Shown: positions 11,618 through 21,348, counted from the stretch's first letter. The stretch is 64,000 bases of DNA from Chlorocebus sabaeus (GCF_047675955.1 NC_132909.1:42769931-42833930), one strand, 5' to 3'. Numbers and translations are program-made. The notes: generated from the letters alone by a model not told the origin.

Positions 11618-11744
11618 CAAGGAAGACCAGGTTTCTGTGGTTCTCTAATATCACATCCCTAAATAAATTCTGCTGTGAAGTGTCCAGGCAATGCCACTCC
11701 TCCAGAGGGAATTCTATGGCCACATCCATAAATTGCAATGGTCC
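11618..11744 (-). CDS. KRAB-A exon of a minus-strand KZFP
   Basis: A 127-nt exon, the standard length for KRAB-A. It runs from acceptor AG (11,746-11,745) to donor GT (11,617-11,616). It encodes a KRAB-A box beginning GPLQFMDVAIEF, then PLEEWHCLD, then a helix with FRDVILENH, ending NLVFLG. In this family the box binds the corepressor TRIM28 and silences chromatin. The DV, EEW, LD and LEN core residues are kept. The usual MLE has become ILE and two tyrosines are F and H, which may weaken TRIM28 binding. Its intron acceptor is built from a (TG)n repeat instead of a normal polypyrimidine tract. No matching first exon lies upstream on this strand, and the finger exon would be left of the window. 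The exon itself is open; whether the gene works is doubtful given the neighbouring KRAB-B frameshift. Confidence 0.88.
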
Positions 11745-11747
11745 CTG

Positions 11748-11750
<3 letters not shown>

Positions 11751-11787
<37 letters not shown>
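11751..11787. repeat. (CA)18 microsatellite at a splice acceptor
   Basis: Perfect CA repeat on the plus strand, read as (TG)n on the minus strand and followed directly by TTTCAG and the KRAB-A exon. It occupies the place of the polypyrimidine tract. Confidence 0.95.
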
Positions 11788-11789
<2 letters not shown>

Positions 11790-12040
11790 TTACTAAATGG
11801 CCATGAGCAGAATTTTTAATTTGACTTAAGGTGAAATGTGAGAGTAAAGAGAACTGGTTCTGACTTACAGGACTGACTAAAATTATCCAATAAAATAATT
11901 TTCAACACAGAAATATTCTCTACTGTATTCTCTAACTCTGAGAAAAAAGAGCAGCATAAGATCCACAACATCAGTTCATATATATTTTCCTAGATAATAA
12001 AGTATAAAATTAAGGGCATGAACAAAAACATGTACAGTTT

Positions 12041-12340
12041 TGGCCGGGTGCGGTGGCTCAAGCCTGTAATCCCAGCACTTTGGGAGGCCAAGACGGGTGG
12101 ATCACGAGGTCAGGAGAGCGAGACCAACCTGGCTAACATGGTGAAACCCCGTCTCTACTAAAAAATACAAAAAACTAGCCGGGCGAGGTGGCGGGCGCCT
12201 GTAGTCCCAGCTACTCGGGAGGCTGAGGCAGGAGAATGGCGTGAACTCGGGAGGCGGAGCTTGCGGTGAGCCGAGATCGCGCCACTGCACTCCAGCCTGT
12301 GCAACAGAGCGAGACTCCATCTCAAAAAAACAAACAAACA
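12041..12340 (+). mobile_element. AluY, Old World monkey type
   Basis: Plus-strand Alu with the ACTAGCCGGGCGAGG variant and a perfect target-site duplication ACATGTACAGTTTTG on each side. Confidence 0.92.
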
Positions 12341-12756
12341 TGTACAGTTTTGAGTGCTATATTTACATCATACAGAATGAGTTGTGAATATTTTTCAGAC
12401 GAAAAAGACAGGTTGAGTTAGAAGGCACCTCTCAAATTTTAATATACATAATAAGCTGAAGACCTTCTTATGCAGGCTTTTTTTCCATAAGATCTGGATT
12501 AAAGTCTGATTTTTTGAATTTCTAACTAGTTCATCAATAATGTCAATGTTTTTGGCCCAAGAATGATATTTTGTCAAACAACTAGTAAGTGGAAGAGCCT
12601 GTGTTTTTCCCAGTTTTTCTGGCCTGTAAACAAAGATAAAGGCCTTCATATTTCAAATAAAAATATGTAGTAAAAAGAAAAAAAGGACAGCTGCCAGATT
12701 AAATGTGATGTTTTATGCACATAAACTGCATAAAGATACTTAATGAAGAGAAAAAT
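12341..12756. other. Unassigned intronic sequence
   Basis: AT-rich sequence upstream (minus strand) of the KRAB-A exon. It is not repeated elsewhere in the window and I recognise nothing in it. Confidence 0.5.
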
Positions 12757-13060
12757 AATTTTTTTTTTTTTTTTTTGAGATGGAGTCTCGCTCTGCCGCC
12801 CAGGCTGGAGTGCAGTGGCCACATCTCAGCTCACTGCAAGCTCCGTCTCCCGGGTTTACGCCATTCTCCTGCCTCAGCCTCCCAAGTAGCTGGGACTACA
12901 GGCGCCCGCCACTTCGCCCGGCTAGTTTTTTTGTATTTTTTAGTAGAGACGGGGTTTCACCAGATTAGCCAGGATGGTCTCGATCTCCTGACCTTGTGAT
13001 CCGCCCGTCTTGGCCTCCCAAAGTGCTGGGATTACAGGCTTGAGCCACCGCGCCCGGCGA
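12757..13060 (-). mobile_element. AluY, Old World monkey type
   Basis: Minus-strand Alu with the CTTCGCCCGGCTAG variant. GAGAAAAAT.ATT repeats flank it as target-site duplication. Confidence 0.9.
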
Positions 13061-13123
13061 GAAAAATGATTAACTCTATAGTGAAAAAAAATCTTTCAGA
13101 GAGCTATTCCACCAAGTGAATCA

Positions 13124-13392
13124 TTAACTCTGTCACCCAGGCTGGAGTGCAGTGGCATGATCTCGGCTCACTGCAACCTCCGCCTCCCGGGTTCAAGCGG
13201 TTCTTCTGCCTCAACCTCCCAAGTAGCTGAAATTACAGACATGCACCACCATGCCCTGCTAATTTATGTATTTTTAGTAGAGATGGGGTTTCACCATACT
13301 GACCAGGCTGGTCACGAACTCCTGACCTTGTGATCTGCCCACCTTGGCCTCCCAAAGTGCTAGGATTACAGGCATGAGCCACCACACCCAGA
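13124..13392 (-). mobile_element. Alu, lacking its poly(A) side
   Basis: Minus-strand Alu that starts directly at CTCTGTCACCCAGG with no T-run, so its 3' end is missing. Confidence 0.88.
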
Positions 13393-13427
13393 CTTTCTAG
13401 GGTAATTATGTTAGAAAATAAATATGT

Positions 13428-13724
13428 GGCCGGGCGTGGTGTCTCACGCCTGTAATCCCGCCACTTTGGCAGACCGATGCAGGCAGATAATGAGGTAAGG
13501 AGATTGAGACCATCCTGGCTAACACGGTGAAACCAAGTCTCTACTAAAAATACAAAAATTAGTTGGGCCTGGTGGCAGGCACCCGCAGTTCCACCTACTT
13601 GGGAGGCTGAGGCAGGAGAATTTCATGAACCCGGAAGGTGGGGGTTCCAGTTAGCCGAGATAGCGCCATTGCACTCCAGCCTGGGGGACAGAGTGAGATT
13701 CCGTCTCAAAAAAAAAAAAAAAAA
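13428..13724 (+). mobile_element. Alu
   Basis: Plus-strand Alu ending in a poly(A) of about 18. Confidence 0.92.
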
Positions 13725-13764
13725 AGTAAAGAAAAGAAAAAAAATTAATTATAATAACAATTCT

Positions 13765-14465
13765 TCTGTTCATGAATATCCCTTCAGGTATAGACATCAG
13801 AAGTCACAACAATATAAAGAAAGCAGCCTAAATAAAGCCCAAGATTTTGGACACATCCATTTATTTTACCAACGATATGATGCATAATTCAATTATTTAT
13901 TCAATTGCTAGTCTAGACAAAAAGTTTCTGGGTTGTAGGAACCATGACTGCTTCATGTATTTTTTTTAATGGTGATATGAAATGTAAGCAACTCCATTAT
14001 CTATTTGGGCCTCCAGATTTCTCCTTCCTGTTTATCATCCAAGTACCTGGAAACTGGAGAAACTCTCATCTGGGTACCAACCAAAGACATTTCTTGTATG
14101 AAGAGAGGAACAAACACAGGATGACTAAATTTCTCTTACACTAAGAGAGAAACAGAATTAACCATTCTTCTGAGTCTGACACAATTCTGCTACGGACATT
14201 CTCAAATGCCTCAAAGACACCTGGGTGATTGTGAGAGAATTCCCAGTGACCCTGGATTGATGGCCCAATGATAAGCCAGGCTTGAGAGACTCAGGCTGAT
14301 TCTAAACAGAAAATAGAACTACCCAGGTGGAACTCCAGAACCTGGATCACTTGTTCTGATTTGCTAGCTCTTGGATAAAGGAAAGAATGAAAATACTCTG
14401 CTCCAGTATCACATTTTACAGGTAAATATAGTTGTGGTCATGGCTCTGGATACCTTGTGGCCTGG
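13765..14465 (-). repeat. Segment S, inverted copy
   Basis: Reverse complement of about 38,210-39,165 and of 45,447-46,062. Landmarks include the CTAGTCTAGAC motif and the GCTAGCAAATC motif. This copy keeps the base stretch around 14,325-14,345 that the 38-kb copy has lost. It lies upstream of the KRAB-A exon on that exon's strand. Short reading frames occur, but I see no recognised protein. Confidence 0.85.
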
Positions 14466-14534
14466 GAGTTCCAATAATATAGGAAGGGGCCTATGATATA
14501 ATATTTCATAGGAAGAATATCCTGTTCTCTTTGT

Positions 14535-14850
14535 TTTTTTTGTTTGTTTGTTTTTTGTTTTTTGTTTTGAGACGGAGTCTTGCTCTGTAGCCCGGGCTGG
14601 AGTGCAGTGGCCAGATCTCAGCTCACTGCAAGCTCCGCCTCCCGGGTTTACGCCATTCTCCTGCCTCAGCCTCCCGAGTAGCTGGGACTACAGGCACCCG
14701 CCACCTCGCCCGGCTAGTTTTTTGTATTTTTAATAGAGACGGGGTTTCTCTGTGTTAGCCAGGATGGTCTCGATCTCCTGACCTCGTGATCCGCCCGTCT
14801 CGGCCTCCCAAAGTGCTGGGATTACAGGCTTGAGCCACCGCGCCCGGCCC
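14535..14850 (-). mobile_element. AluY, Old World monkey type
   Basis: Minus-strand Alu with the CACCTCGCCCGGCTAG variant, flanked by TATCCTGTTCTCTTTG on both sides. Confidence 0.92.
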
Positions 14851-14874
14851 TATCCTGTTCTCTTTGAAGGGTTG

Positions 14875-15605
14875 CATCTAATCTTGAACAGTACCAGGGT
14901 TAAAGGTACCACTTTAATCCTGTTTCCTGACAACTTTCCCTAAACTGTTTTTGATTGTCTGATTCATCCACTCCACCTTTCTGGAACTCTGCAGTTGGTA
15001 GGCGGCATGTAGTTTCCATGTGATCCCCAATACCTTTGATGTTTACTGTACCAAGTCAGCCACACATGCTGGCCCGTTGTCCAAGCCAATCAGTAAGGGC
15101 AGTCCAAACCTAGGGATGAGATCTCGAAGAAGCACACAGGTTGCCTCACCAACTTTTCATGTTGGATAAGCCTCTACCCACCCAGAGTAGGTACACACAA
15201 GAACTAGTAAATACTTATTACCTCCACACTTTGGCATTTCTGTGAAGTTCACCTGGAGATCTTCAAAGGGGGCTGCTCCATATGTCTTTATACCTGGCAG
15301 AACAGCTGGACCCTGTCTTGCATTGTGCTGTTGGCAGATAACACATAGCTGTGCTACTGTTTTGGCAAGAGCTGATAAATGGAAGATGTAAAAATACCGG
15401 CCTAACAACTTTTCAAGTGACTCCTGACCTAGATGGGTAGTTTCATGCACAGCCAGTACAACCACTGCTCCAAGTAGCTGTGGCACAGCTATTCTCCCAT
15501 CCGGTAACCGGATTCATCCTTCTTTTATTACCTGCACCCTATCCACTTGGAGAAAGTTCTTTTCTTCTTTACAATAAGTAGGTACAAGTTCAGGTGCTTA
15601 AGGGA
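14875..15605 (-). pseudogene. ERV class I pol (integrase) fragment
   Basis: Minus-strand remnant of a gammaretrovirus-like integrase. The open stretch 15,157-15,486 shows the zinc-binding pattern (H, H, then CVIC) followed by the start of the catalytic core (NFTEMPKCGG, then YSGWVEAYPT). The first catalytic aspartate position reads Asn. Later core sequence is visible to about 14,880 but is out of frame. There is no gag, env or LTR attached. Dead element; it lies immediately beside segment S. Confidence 0.8.
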
Positions 15606-15679
15606 GCAAGGGCGCTGTGATTGACGCCTGGTAAGGGGCGGATGCTGCCTTTTGAGCCTGTGAGTCAAGTCAGGAGTTC

Positions 15680-15708
15680 CGCTGGAGCCCAGGCTGTTGC
15701 TTCCCACT
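15680..15708 (+). mobile_element. Scrap of ERV LTR repeat unit
   Basis: The motif GAGCCCAGGCTGTTGCTTCC matches the tandem units of the palindromic ERV at 16.8-18.6 kb, so this is a displaced fragment of the same LTR family. Confidence 0.55.
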
Positions 15709-15865
15709 CCCAGCTACTCGGGAGACTGAGGCAGGAGAATGGCATGAACCCAGGAGGCGGAGCTTAGAGTGAGCAGAGATCACGCCACTGCACTCCAGCC
15801 TGGGCGACTGAGCGACTGAACGAGACTCTGTCTCAAAAAAAAAAAAAAAAAAGAAAGAAAGAAAT
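15703..15865 (+). mobile_element. Right half of an Alu
   Basis: Starts at CCAGCTACTCGGGAG and ends in poly(A) plus GAAA units. Confidence 0.88.
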
Positions 15866-15875
15866 CATTTAGAGA

Positions 15876-16098
15876 CAACCTCAGTGGCTCACGCCTGTAA
15901 TCCCAGCACTTTGGGAGGCCAAGGTGGGCGGATCACTTGAGGTCAGGAGTTCAAGACCAGTCTGGCCAACATGATGAAACTCCATCTCTATTAAAAATAC
16001 AAAAAATTAGTAGGGTATGGTGGTGCACTTTTGTAGTCCCAGCTACTCTGGAGGCCAAAGCAGAAGAATCGCTTGAACCCAGGAGGCAGAGGTTGTGT
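15876..16098 (+). mobile_element. Alu lacking its 3' end
   Basis: Plus-strand Alu that breaks off after the AGGCAGAGGTTG motif. Confidence 0.85.
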
Positions 16099-16225
16099 AA
16101 GACCCAAGCTGTTCACCTTGCCCTTTGCCTAGACAGAGCTGATTCATCAAGGCAGGGAAATTTGTGGAGGAAAAGTTAAATAATAAATTTGAACTTAATT
16201 GGATGTGGACACAAACAATGGTCAC

Positions 16226-16676
16226 TGTCAGGCCTCTGAGCCCAAGCCAAGCCATCGCATACCCTGTGACTTGCACATATATACGCCCAGATGGCCTGAA
16301 GTAACTGAAGAATCACAAAATAAGTGAAAATGCCCTGCCCCGCCTTAACTGATGACATTCCACCACAAAAGAAGTGAAAATGGCCGGTCCTTGCCTTAAG
16401 CTATGACATTATCTTGTGAAATTATTTTTCCTGGCTCATCCTGGCTCAGAAAGCTCCCCCACTGAGCACCTTGTGACCCCCACTCCAGCCAGAGAACAAC
16501 CCCCGTTTGACTGTAATTTTCCTTTACCTACCCAAATCCTATAAAACGTCCCCACCCTTATCTCCCTTTGCTGACTCTCTTTTCAGACTCAGCCCGCCTG
16601 CACCCAGGTGAAATAAACAGCCATGTTGCTCACACAAAGCCTGTTTGGTGGTCTCTTCACACGGACACGCATGACA
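16226..16676 (+). mobile_element. Solo LTR7 (HERV-H LTR)
   Basis: Begins TGTCAGGCCTCTGAG and ends GCATGACA, flanked by a perfect 5-bp duplication GTCAC (16,221-16,225 and 16,677-16,681), so it is a solo LTR from a complete insertion. TATAAAA lies at 16,540-16,546 and AATAAA at 16,612-16,617. LTR7 is the HERV-H promoter family, known for activity in pluripotent primate cells. Confidence 0.93.
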
Positions 16677-16774
16677 GTCACCAAGTCCCAGAACAGGTTG
16701 TGTGAGCCCCTTTAAGCATTCATTCCGCGCTGTTTTGGAGAAATCTCTATTTCAATCTATTCCTATACATTAGT

Positions 16775-17095
16775 TATTGAAAAACAATAGGCAATTACAA
16801 AAACAAGTTGACCTTTTTGTGTTCCTTGTATCCAGTCATGAAGGGCCCTCCTGACTAGGCCTCATGCCAAACAACTCATTACAAAAGAGCTAGGGTACCA
16901 GACTGCGCTGAAGCTTCATGAGACCTCGACCTCTCCTCATCTGTGCAGGAATGAGTGGCCGACTCTGCAGCCCAAGCTGTTGCTTCTCAGGCTGGTGGTG
17001 ACGCCTCCATTGTCTGGTGAGTGCAGTGTCCAATGCTGGAGCCCAGGTTGTTGCTTCCCACTCTGGTGGTGAATCCTCCATAGTCTGGTGAGTGT
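16775..17095 (+). mobile_element. ERV LTR, plus arm of a palindrome
   Basis: Repeated in reverse complement at about 18,230-18,640. Contains diverged tandem units with the motif CTGTTGCTTC.CACTCTGG. The AT-rich stretch 17,096-17,330 and a leader-like stretch (GGTGTCACAAACAGGAT near 17,320) follow. I cannot name the family; the neighbouring pol piece points to class I. Confidence 0.65.
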
Positions 17096-17339
17096 AAATA
17101 TATATATCTTTTTTCCTTTCTCCTCTTCCTATTGCAATTTGCTTATTATATCCACTATTTATTATATCAATCTGCTTATTATATTGATTTGCTTATTACA
17201 TAATTTGTTTATTATATCTGCATTGCCATTTATGTGGAATGAAGCTTGTTTACCCTTAAAGGTATTGAGTGTGTGTCTTTCCTTCTCCCCTCGTGCGTTT
17301 CCCGCACAGAACATTTTTGGTGTCACAAACAGGATTCAA

Positions 17340-18165
17340 AAACAAAAGTGTGCCACTTTTTGGCCACAAGGACACGTCAGGAGTCTCGGGGACTTCCCAC
17401 ATCCCCGGATGGAAACTCCCCCAGTTCTCCCCCTTGGCGATTGAATGATCAAGGGGAACTGGCCTTTGTGAGAATTGGGAATCCAAATTAGTGCAATTTA
17501 GACCTTTGTGCGTGAAGTGCTACAGGAAATTCCAGTCAGCAAAGGAGATGCTGGGGGATCTCCCAGAGTGGATGGTGTTTGCTTACTGCTTATGAGATAA
17601 TGTGTCAAGATAGGGGCTGGTTGCATCCTATGGAATGCAGGGAAATAATTCATTTTACCAAAGGTTAAGGCTAAAATACTAGAATTTGTAACCCCTACCA
17701 CTAAAAATGAGGTGCAGAAATTTACTGGCTTGTTTGGATTGTGGAGACATCATATTCCCCACTTGGGTGACATTTTACAACCTCTGCATGCTGTCACTGG
17801 AAAACGCTATGACTTTGATTGGGGAGAGAAAGAGATCATGGCTTCTAAACAAGATAAACAAGCAGTGCAACTGGTCCTGGATCTATGATTCATTCGGGAA
17901 GGGCCAGTAGAACTGCAAGTAACTGTCCTAGGTCAACATGCTAATTGGGGCCTTAGGCAGAAACAAGATGGAAAGAGGTACATTTCTGGTTTTGGACCCA
18001 GAAACTGCCAGAGGCCGGCAAAGCTTATACCCCTTTTGAGAAGCAGTTGTTAGGTTGCTATTGGGCTTTGCTGGAAACAAACACCTCTGTTTCAACCATG
18101 AGGTCTTTATGAGGCTTGAAATTCCTATTATGACTTGGGTCATGAGTTCCACCGAAACTCACCAG
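17340..18165 (+). pseudogene. ERV leader and pol fragment, class I
   Basis: After a leader region (17,340-17,490), 17,490-18,100 encodes in broken frames the end of a reverse transcriptase and the start of an RNase H-like region on the plus strand. The recognisable stretch around 17,705-17,800 corresponds to the conserved RT connection segment, and 17,930-18,080 follows it. Stops and frameshifts are frequent. Gag, protease, integrase and env are missing. It sits between inverted LTR-like arms. Confidence 0.65.
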
Positions 18166-18169
18166 ATAG

Positions 18170-18640
18170 GGCACGCCAAGGGGGAGAACTGGAGGAGTTT
18201 CCATTCCTGAATTCGGGATACCCCCGAGTTTCCAGCCCTGGGCTCCAGAGTCAGACACCGCACTCTCCAGACTGGAAGATTCGCCACCAGACCAGGAAGC
18301 AACAGCCTGGGTTCCAGAATGGCACACCGCACTCTCCAGACTAGAAGATTCACCACCAGACTAGGAAGCAACAGCCTGAGCTCCAGAGTCAGACACCACA
18401 CTCATCAGACTGTGGAGGATTCACCACCAGACAGGGAAGTAACAGCTTGGGTTCCAGACTCAGCCACTTGTCCCTGCACAGATGAGGAGAGGTCTCACAA
18501 AACTGCGGTGCAGTCTGGGACCACAGCTCTTCAGTAATGAGTTGTTTGGCATAAGGCCCAGTCACGAGGGCTCTTCAGGACTGGGCTCAAGGAACACAAA
18601 AAGGTCAACTTGTTTTTGCGGTTGTTAATTGTTTTTCAAC
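18170..18640 (-). mobile_element. ERV leader and LTR, minus arm with ~69-bp tandem units
   Basis: Reverse complement of the plus arm (16,775-17,095), including the leader motif that also occurs at 17,400-17,445. On the minus strand about three and a half tandem units of roughly 69 bp follow each other (18,230-18,470), each with GGCTGTTGCTTCC and GAGAGTGCGGTGT motifs. Confidence 0.7.
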
Positions 18641-18651
18641 AATAGTAACTG

Positions 18652-18791
18652 TAATCCCAGCTACTCAGGGGGCTGAGGCAGGAAAGTCGCTTGCACCCGG
18701 GAGGCGGAGGTTGCGGTGAGCAAGACGGCACCACTGCACTCCAGCCTGGGTGACAAAGCGAGACTTCGTCTCAAAAAAAAAAAAAAAAAAA
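18652..18791 (+). mobile_element. Right half of an Alu
   Basis: Begins at TAATCCCAGCTACTC and ends in a poly(A) of about 18. Confidence 0.88.
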
Positions 18792-18895
18792 TTAGCTTTA
18801 GTATTGATAATACACTACTACCAAAGTAAACATTGATTTTCTCTTGAGCAAATATTTTATGTATTATTAATATGACAGCAAAATACTCTGTTCAC

Positions 18896-19349
18896 TGTCA
18901 GGCCTCTGAGCCCAAGCCAAGCCATCGCATCCCCTGTGACTTGCACCTATACTCTCAGATGGCCTGAAGTAACTGAAGAATCACAAAATAAGTGAAAATG
19001 CCCTGCCCCTGCCTTAACTGATGACATTCCACCACAAAAGAAGTGAAAATGGCCGGTCCTTGCCTTAAGTGATGACATTATCTTGTGAAATTCCTTTTCC
19101 TGGCTCATCCTGGCTCAAAAATCTCCCCCACTGAGCACCTTATGACCTCCCACTCCTGCCCGCCAGAGAACAACCCCCCTTTGACTGTAGTTTTCCTTTA
19201 CCTACCCAAATTCTATAAAACGGCCCCACCCTTATCTCCCTTCGCTGACTCTCTTTTCGGACTCAGCCCGCCTGCACCCAGGTGATTTAAAAGCTTTATT
19301 GCTCACACAAAGCCTGTTTGGTGGTCTCGTCACACGGATGCGCATGACA
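18896..19349 (+). mobile_element. Solo LTR7 beside a KZFP promoter
   Basis: TGTCAGGCCTCTGAG to GCATGACA, like the copy at 16.2 kb, with TATAAAA at 19,214-19,220. The flanks (TTCAC, CTCAA) do not form a clean duplication. Where the 16-kb copy has AATAAA this one reads GATTTAAAAG, so the strong poly(A) signal is absent. It points toward the first exon of the plus-strand KZFP about 250 bp downstream. Confidence 0.92.
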
Positions 19350-19526
19350 CTCAAAAAGAGAGTGAGTATAAGAGAGAGAATTTTCTGATGCTCTGGGATG
19401 GGCCTGGCTCAGCTCAGGGAGGAAGCCCTGCCTCTAAAGGCTGCAACTTAGGCTGTCTCTCTTAGCCCAGCATCTGATCACATCTTCTGTCACTCAGGAC
19501 CTGAGGGGTGGGACCTAAAACATTAT

Positions 19527-19560
19527 CCAATCAGAGACGCTAGGCTGGAAACCGTCCAAT
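19527..19560 (+). promoter_or_regulatory. Twin CCAAT boxes of a KZFP promoter
   Basis: CCAATCAG at 19,527 and CCAATCAG at 19,556, 29 bp apart and about 45-75 bp before the likely transcription start. This is typical NF-Y spacing in a TATA-less promoter. The surrounding sequence is richer in CpG than the rest of the window. Confidence 0.7.
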
Positions 19561-19599
19561 CAGGCATGCAGCTGGAGGGAAGAGAACGGCTTTCCGCTT

Positions 19600-19760
19600 T
19601 TGGCGCGGCCTTTGTCTCTGGCTGCAGCCCGACCTTCAGGTCTCCTCTTCACGGCTCTGTGCCCTATTCTCCTGGAGGCCCAGTCTCTGTGGCCCTGTGA
19701 CCTGCAGGTATTGGGAGATCCACAGCTAAAACGCCAGGACCCCCTGGAAGCCTAGAAATG
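19600..19760 (+). CDS. First exon of a plus-strand KZFP (ATG then splice donor)
   Basis: Recognised as the standard first exon of ZNF91-type KRAB zinc-finger genes: a short GC-rich 5' UTR including CCTGTGACCTGCAGG and GGAAGCCTAGAAATG. The start codon (19,758-19,760) comes immediately before the donor GTGAGAG, so only Met is coded here. The start of the exon is estimated from family structure. It should splice to a KRAB-A exon in the same direction, but I see no plus-strand KRAB-A, KRAB-B or finger exon anywhere to the right in this window. It may therefore be an orphan promoter, possibly driving a noncoding transcript. Confidence 0.8.
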
Positions 19761-19917
19761 GTGAGAGTGCGGGGGCCTACATCCCGAGAGAGGAAGAGGG
19801 GTAGGGTGGAACCGGTGGGAAGTGACTGTGGCGGGACTCAGGCTTCTTCGCAGTCAGCTCCACAATGTGCGCCCCAAGTTCTCCTTGCCCAGGTTGGCCT
19901 CAGTCCCCTTCAGCCGT

Positions 19918-19926
19918 AAGATGGCG
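19918..19926 (+). promoter_or_regulatory. YY1-like site downstream of exon 1
   Basis: AAGATGGCG matches the core of the YY1 consensus and lies about 160 bp into the first intron, in GC-rich sequence. Motif match only. Confidence 0.4.
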
Positions 19927-20159
19927 ACTGCGCTGACAGCCGGGCCCTGGGCCTCCTTTCTCTTCCTCTGGCAGTGACTGTGCCCTGGCCTGGAGCCCTC
20001 CCTGGGCAGTTCTGCAGCGGCAGCGCCGCGTTTCTCCCAGATTGTGCAGGGACCATCGGAGGGTGTGGGGAGAATCCTGACTCGGGATGTGGGTTCATGA
20101 ATGAGAAGAGCTTTGGTCCGTGGGGTTCACAGTTTCTCTTTTCTGTTATTAAAAATGTA

Positions 20160-20461
20160 TGGTGCCAGGCGCTGTGGCTGCCTCCAGTAATCCCAACACT
20201 TTGGGAGACTGAGAAGGGCCGATCACTTGAGGTCAGGAGTTGAAGACCAGCCTGGGCAAAATGGGGAAACCCCGTCTCTACAAAAAATACAAAAATTAGC
20301 TGGGTTTGATGGCGAATGTCTCTAGTCCCAGCTACTCGGGAGGCAGAGGGGAGAGAATCGCTTGCACCCAGGACGCGGAGGTTGCAGTGAGCTGAGATCG
20401 CGCCACTGCACTCCAGCCTGGGAAACAGAGCAAGACTTCGTCTAAAAAAAAAAAAAAAAAT
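20160..20461 (+). mobile_element. Alu
   Basis: Plus-strand Alu in the first intron of the plus-strand KZFP. 20,462-21,054 after it is unique-looking intron with nothing recognised. Confidence 0.9.
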
Positions 20462-21054
20462 TATGGGCGTCACCGCAAAAATATCAAATAATTTAATCAA
20501 ACAGTCATTCAAGAGCATCCAGCTATAGTTTGTAGTTTGTGGTCCATGGGAGGGGCTTGAAGGAAACACATTTATAAGGTGCATGATGATGAAAACCAAA
20601 TTCAATAATTGATCAGGTATAGTTACGTAGTTTCTTAATTTGTACAATTAAGGTGGAAATTTCCTGGTTTTGTAATCAGAGCTTAATTGGCAGTTTATAG
20701 TTTTTTAAGCCTGAGTTTTGTTTCCCGAATGTAGTAATTTAGCAAAAACTGCACTTGAGTTTAGATTTTTATTTTAGAAGTAGGAATCCGAGGACTAGAG
20801 GCTCCTCAGTCTAATTGCCTGCCCCTTAATTATTTTCACACCCCACAGGGGAGTGATTTTCCCTGGCATTTTTCACATGTGTCCCAAGCAGGGCCTCAAA
20901 TGTACCTCATGTTCCTCAATCATTTTTTTAAAAGCATTGCATAACATTATTGAAAAGACTTGTTTTCTCTTTATAAATGTTTCCCAGAAGAAGAAAGCAA
21001 AGAATAATCCCCTGACACTGTATTGTAAAAAATATCTGTGCCTGTTTTTCTTTT

Positions 21055-21348
21055 GTTGTTTTTGTTTTTTGAGACGGAATCTGGCTCTGTTGCCAGGCTG
21101 GAGTGCAGTCAGGCGATGTTGATTTACTGCAACCTCCGTCTCCTGGGTTCAAGGGATTCTCCTGCCTCAGCCTTTCGAGTAGCTGGGACGACAGGCGCGC
21201 ACCACCACGCCCAGCTAATTTTTTGTGTTTTAAGCAGAGACGGGGTTTCACCATATTGGCCAGGATGGTCTCGATCTCTTGACCTCGTTATCCACTCGCC
21301 TGGGCCTTCCAAAGTGCTGGAATTACAGGCGAGCCACCGCGCCTGGCT
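21055..21348 (-). mobile_element. Alu
   Basis: Minus-strand Alu with a TTTTG-type tail. Confidence 0.9.

Noticed and set aside
15157..15486. Integrase-like frame as a domesticated gene
   Set aside because: It is a short fragment with the first catalytic Asp changed, out of frame afterwards, and has no promoter or splice context.
17088..17444. 118-codon plus-strand frame in the palindromic ERV
   Set aside because: It runs through LTR and untranslated leader sequence; retroviral leaders are not coding and no motif is present.
16226..19349. The two LTR7 copies as the ends of one HERV-H provirus
   Set aside because: The 16-kb copy has its own perfect GTCAC duplication on both sides, and the sequence between them is a different, rearranged class I ERV; they are separate solo LTRs.
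19910..20647. 245-codon minus-strand frame across the KZFP first intron
   Set aside because: It joins GC-rich sequence downstream of exon 1 with an antisense Alu; the middle is Alu translation and no domain is present.
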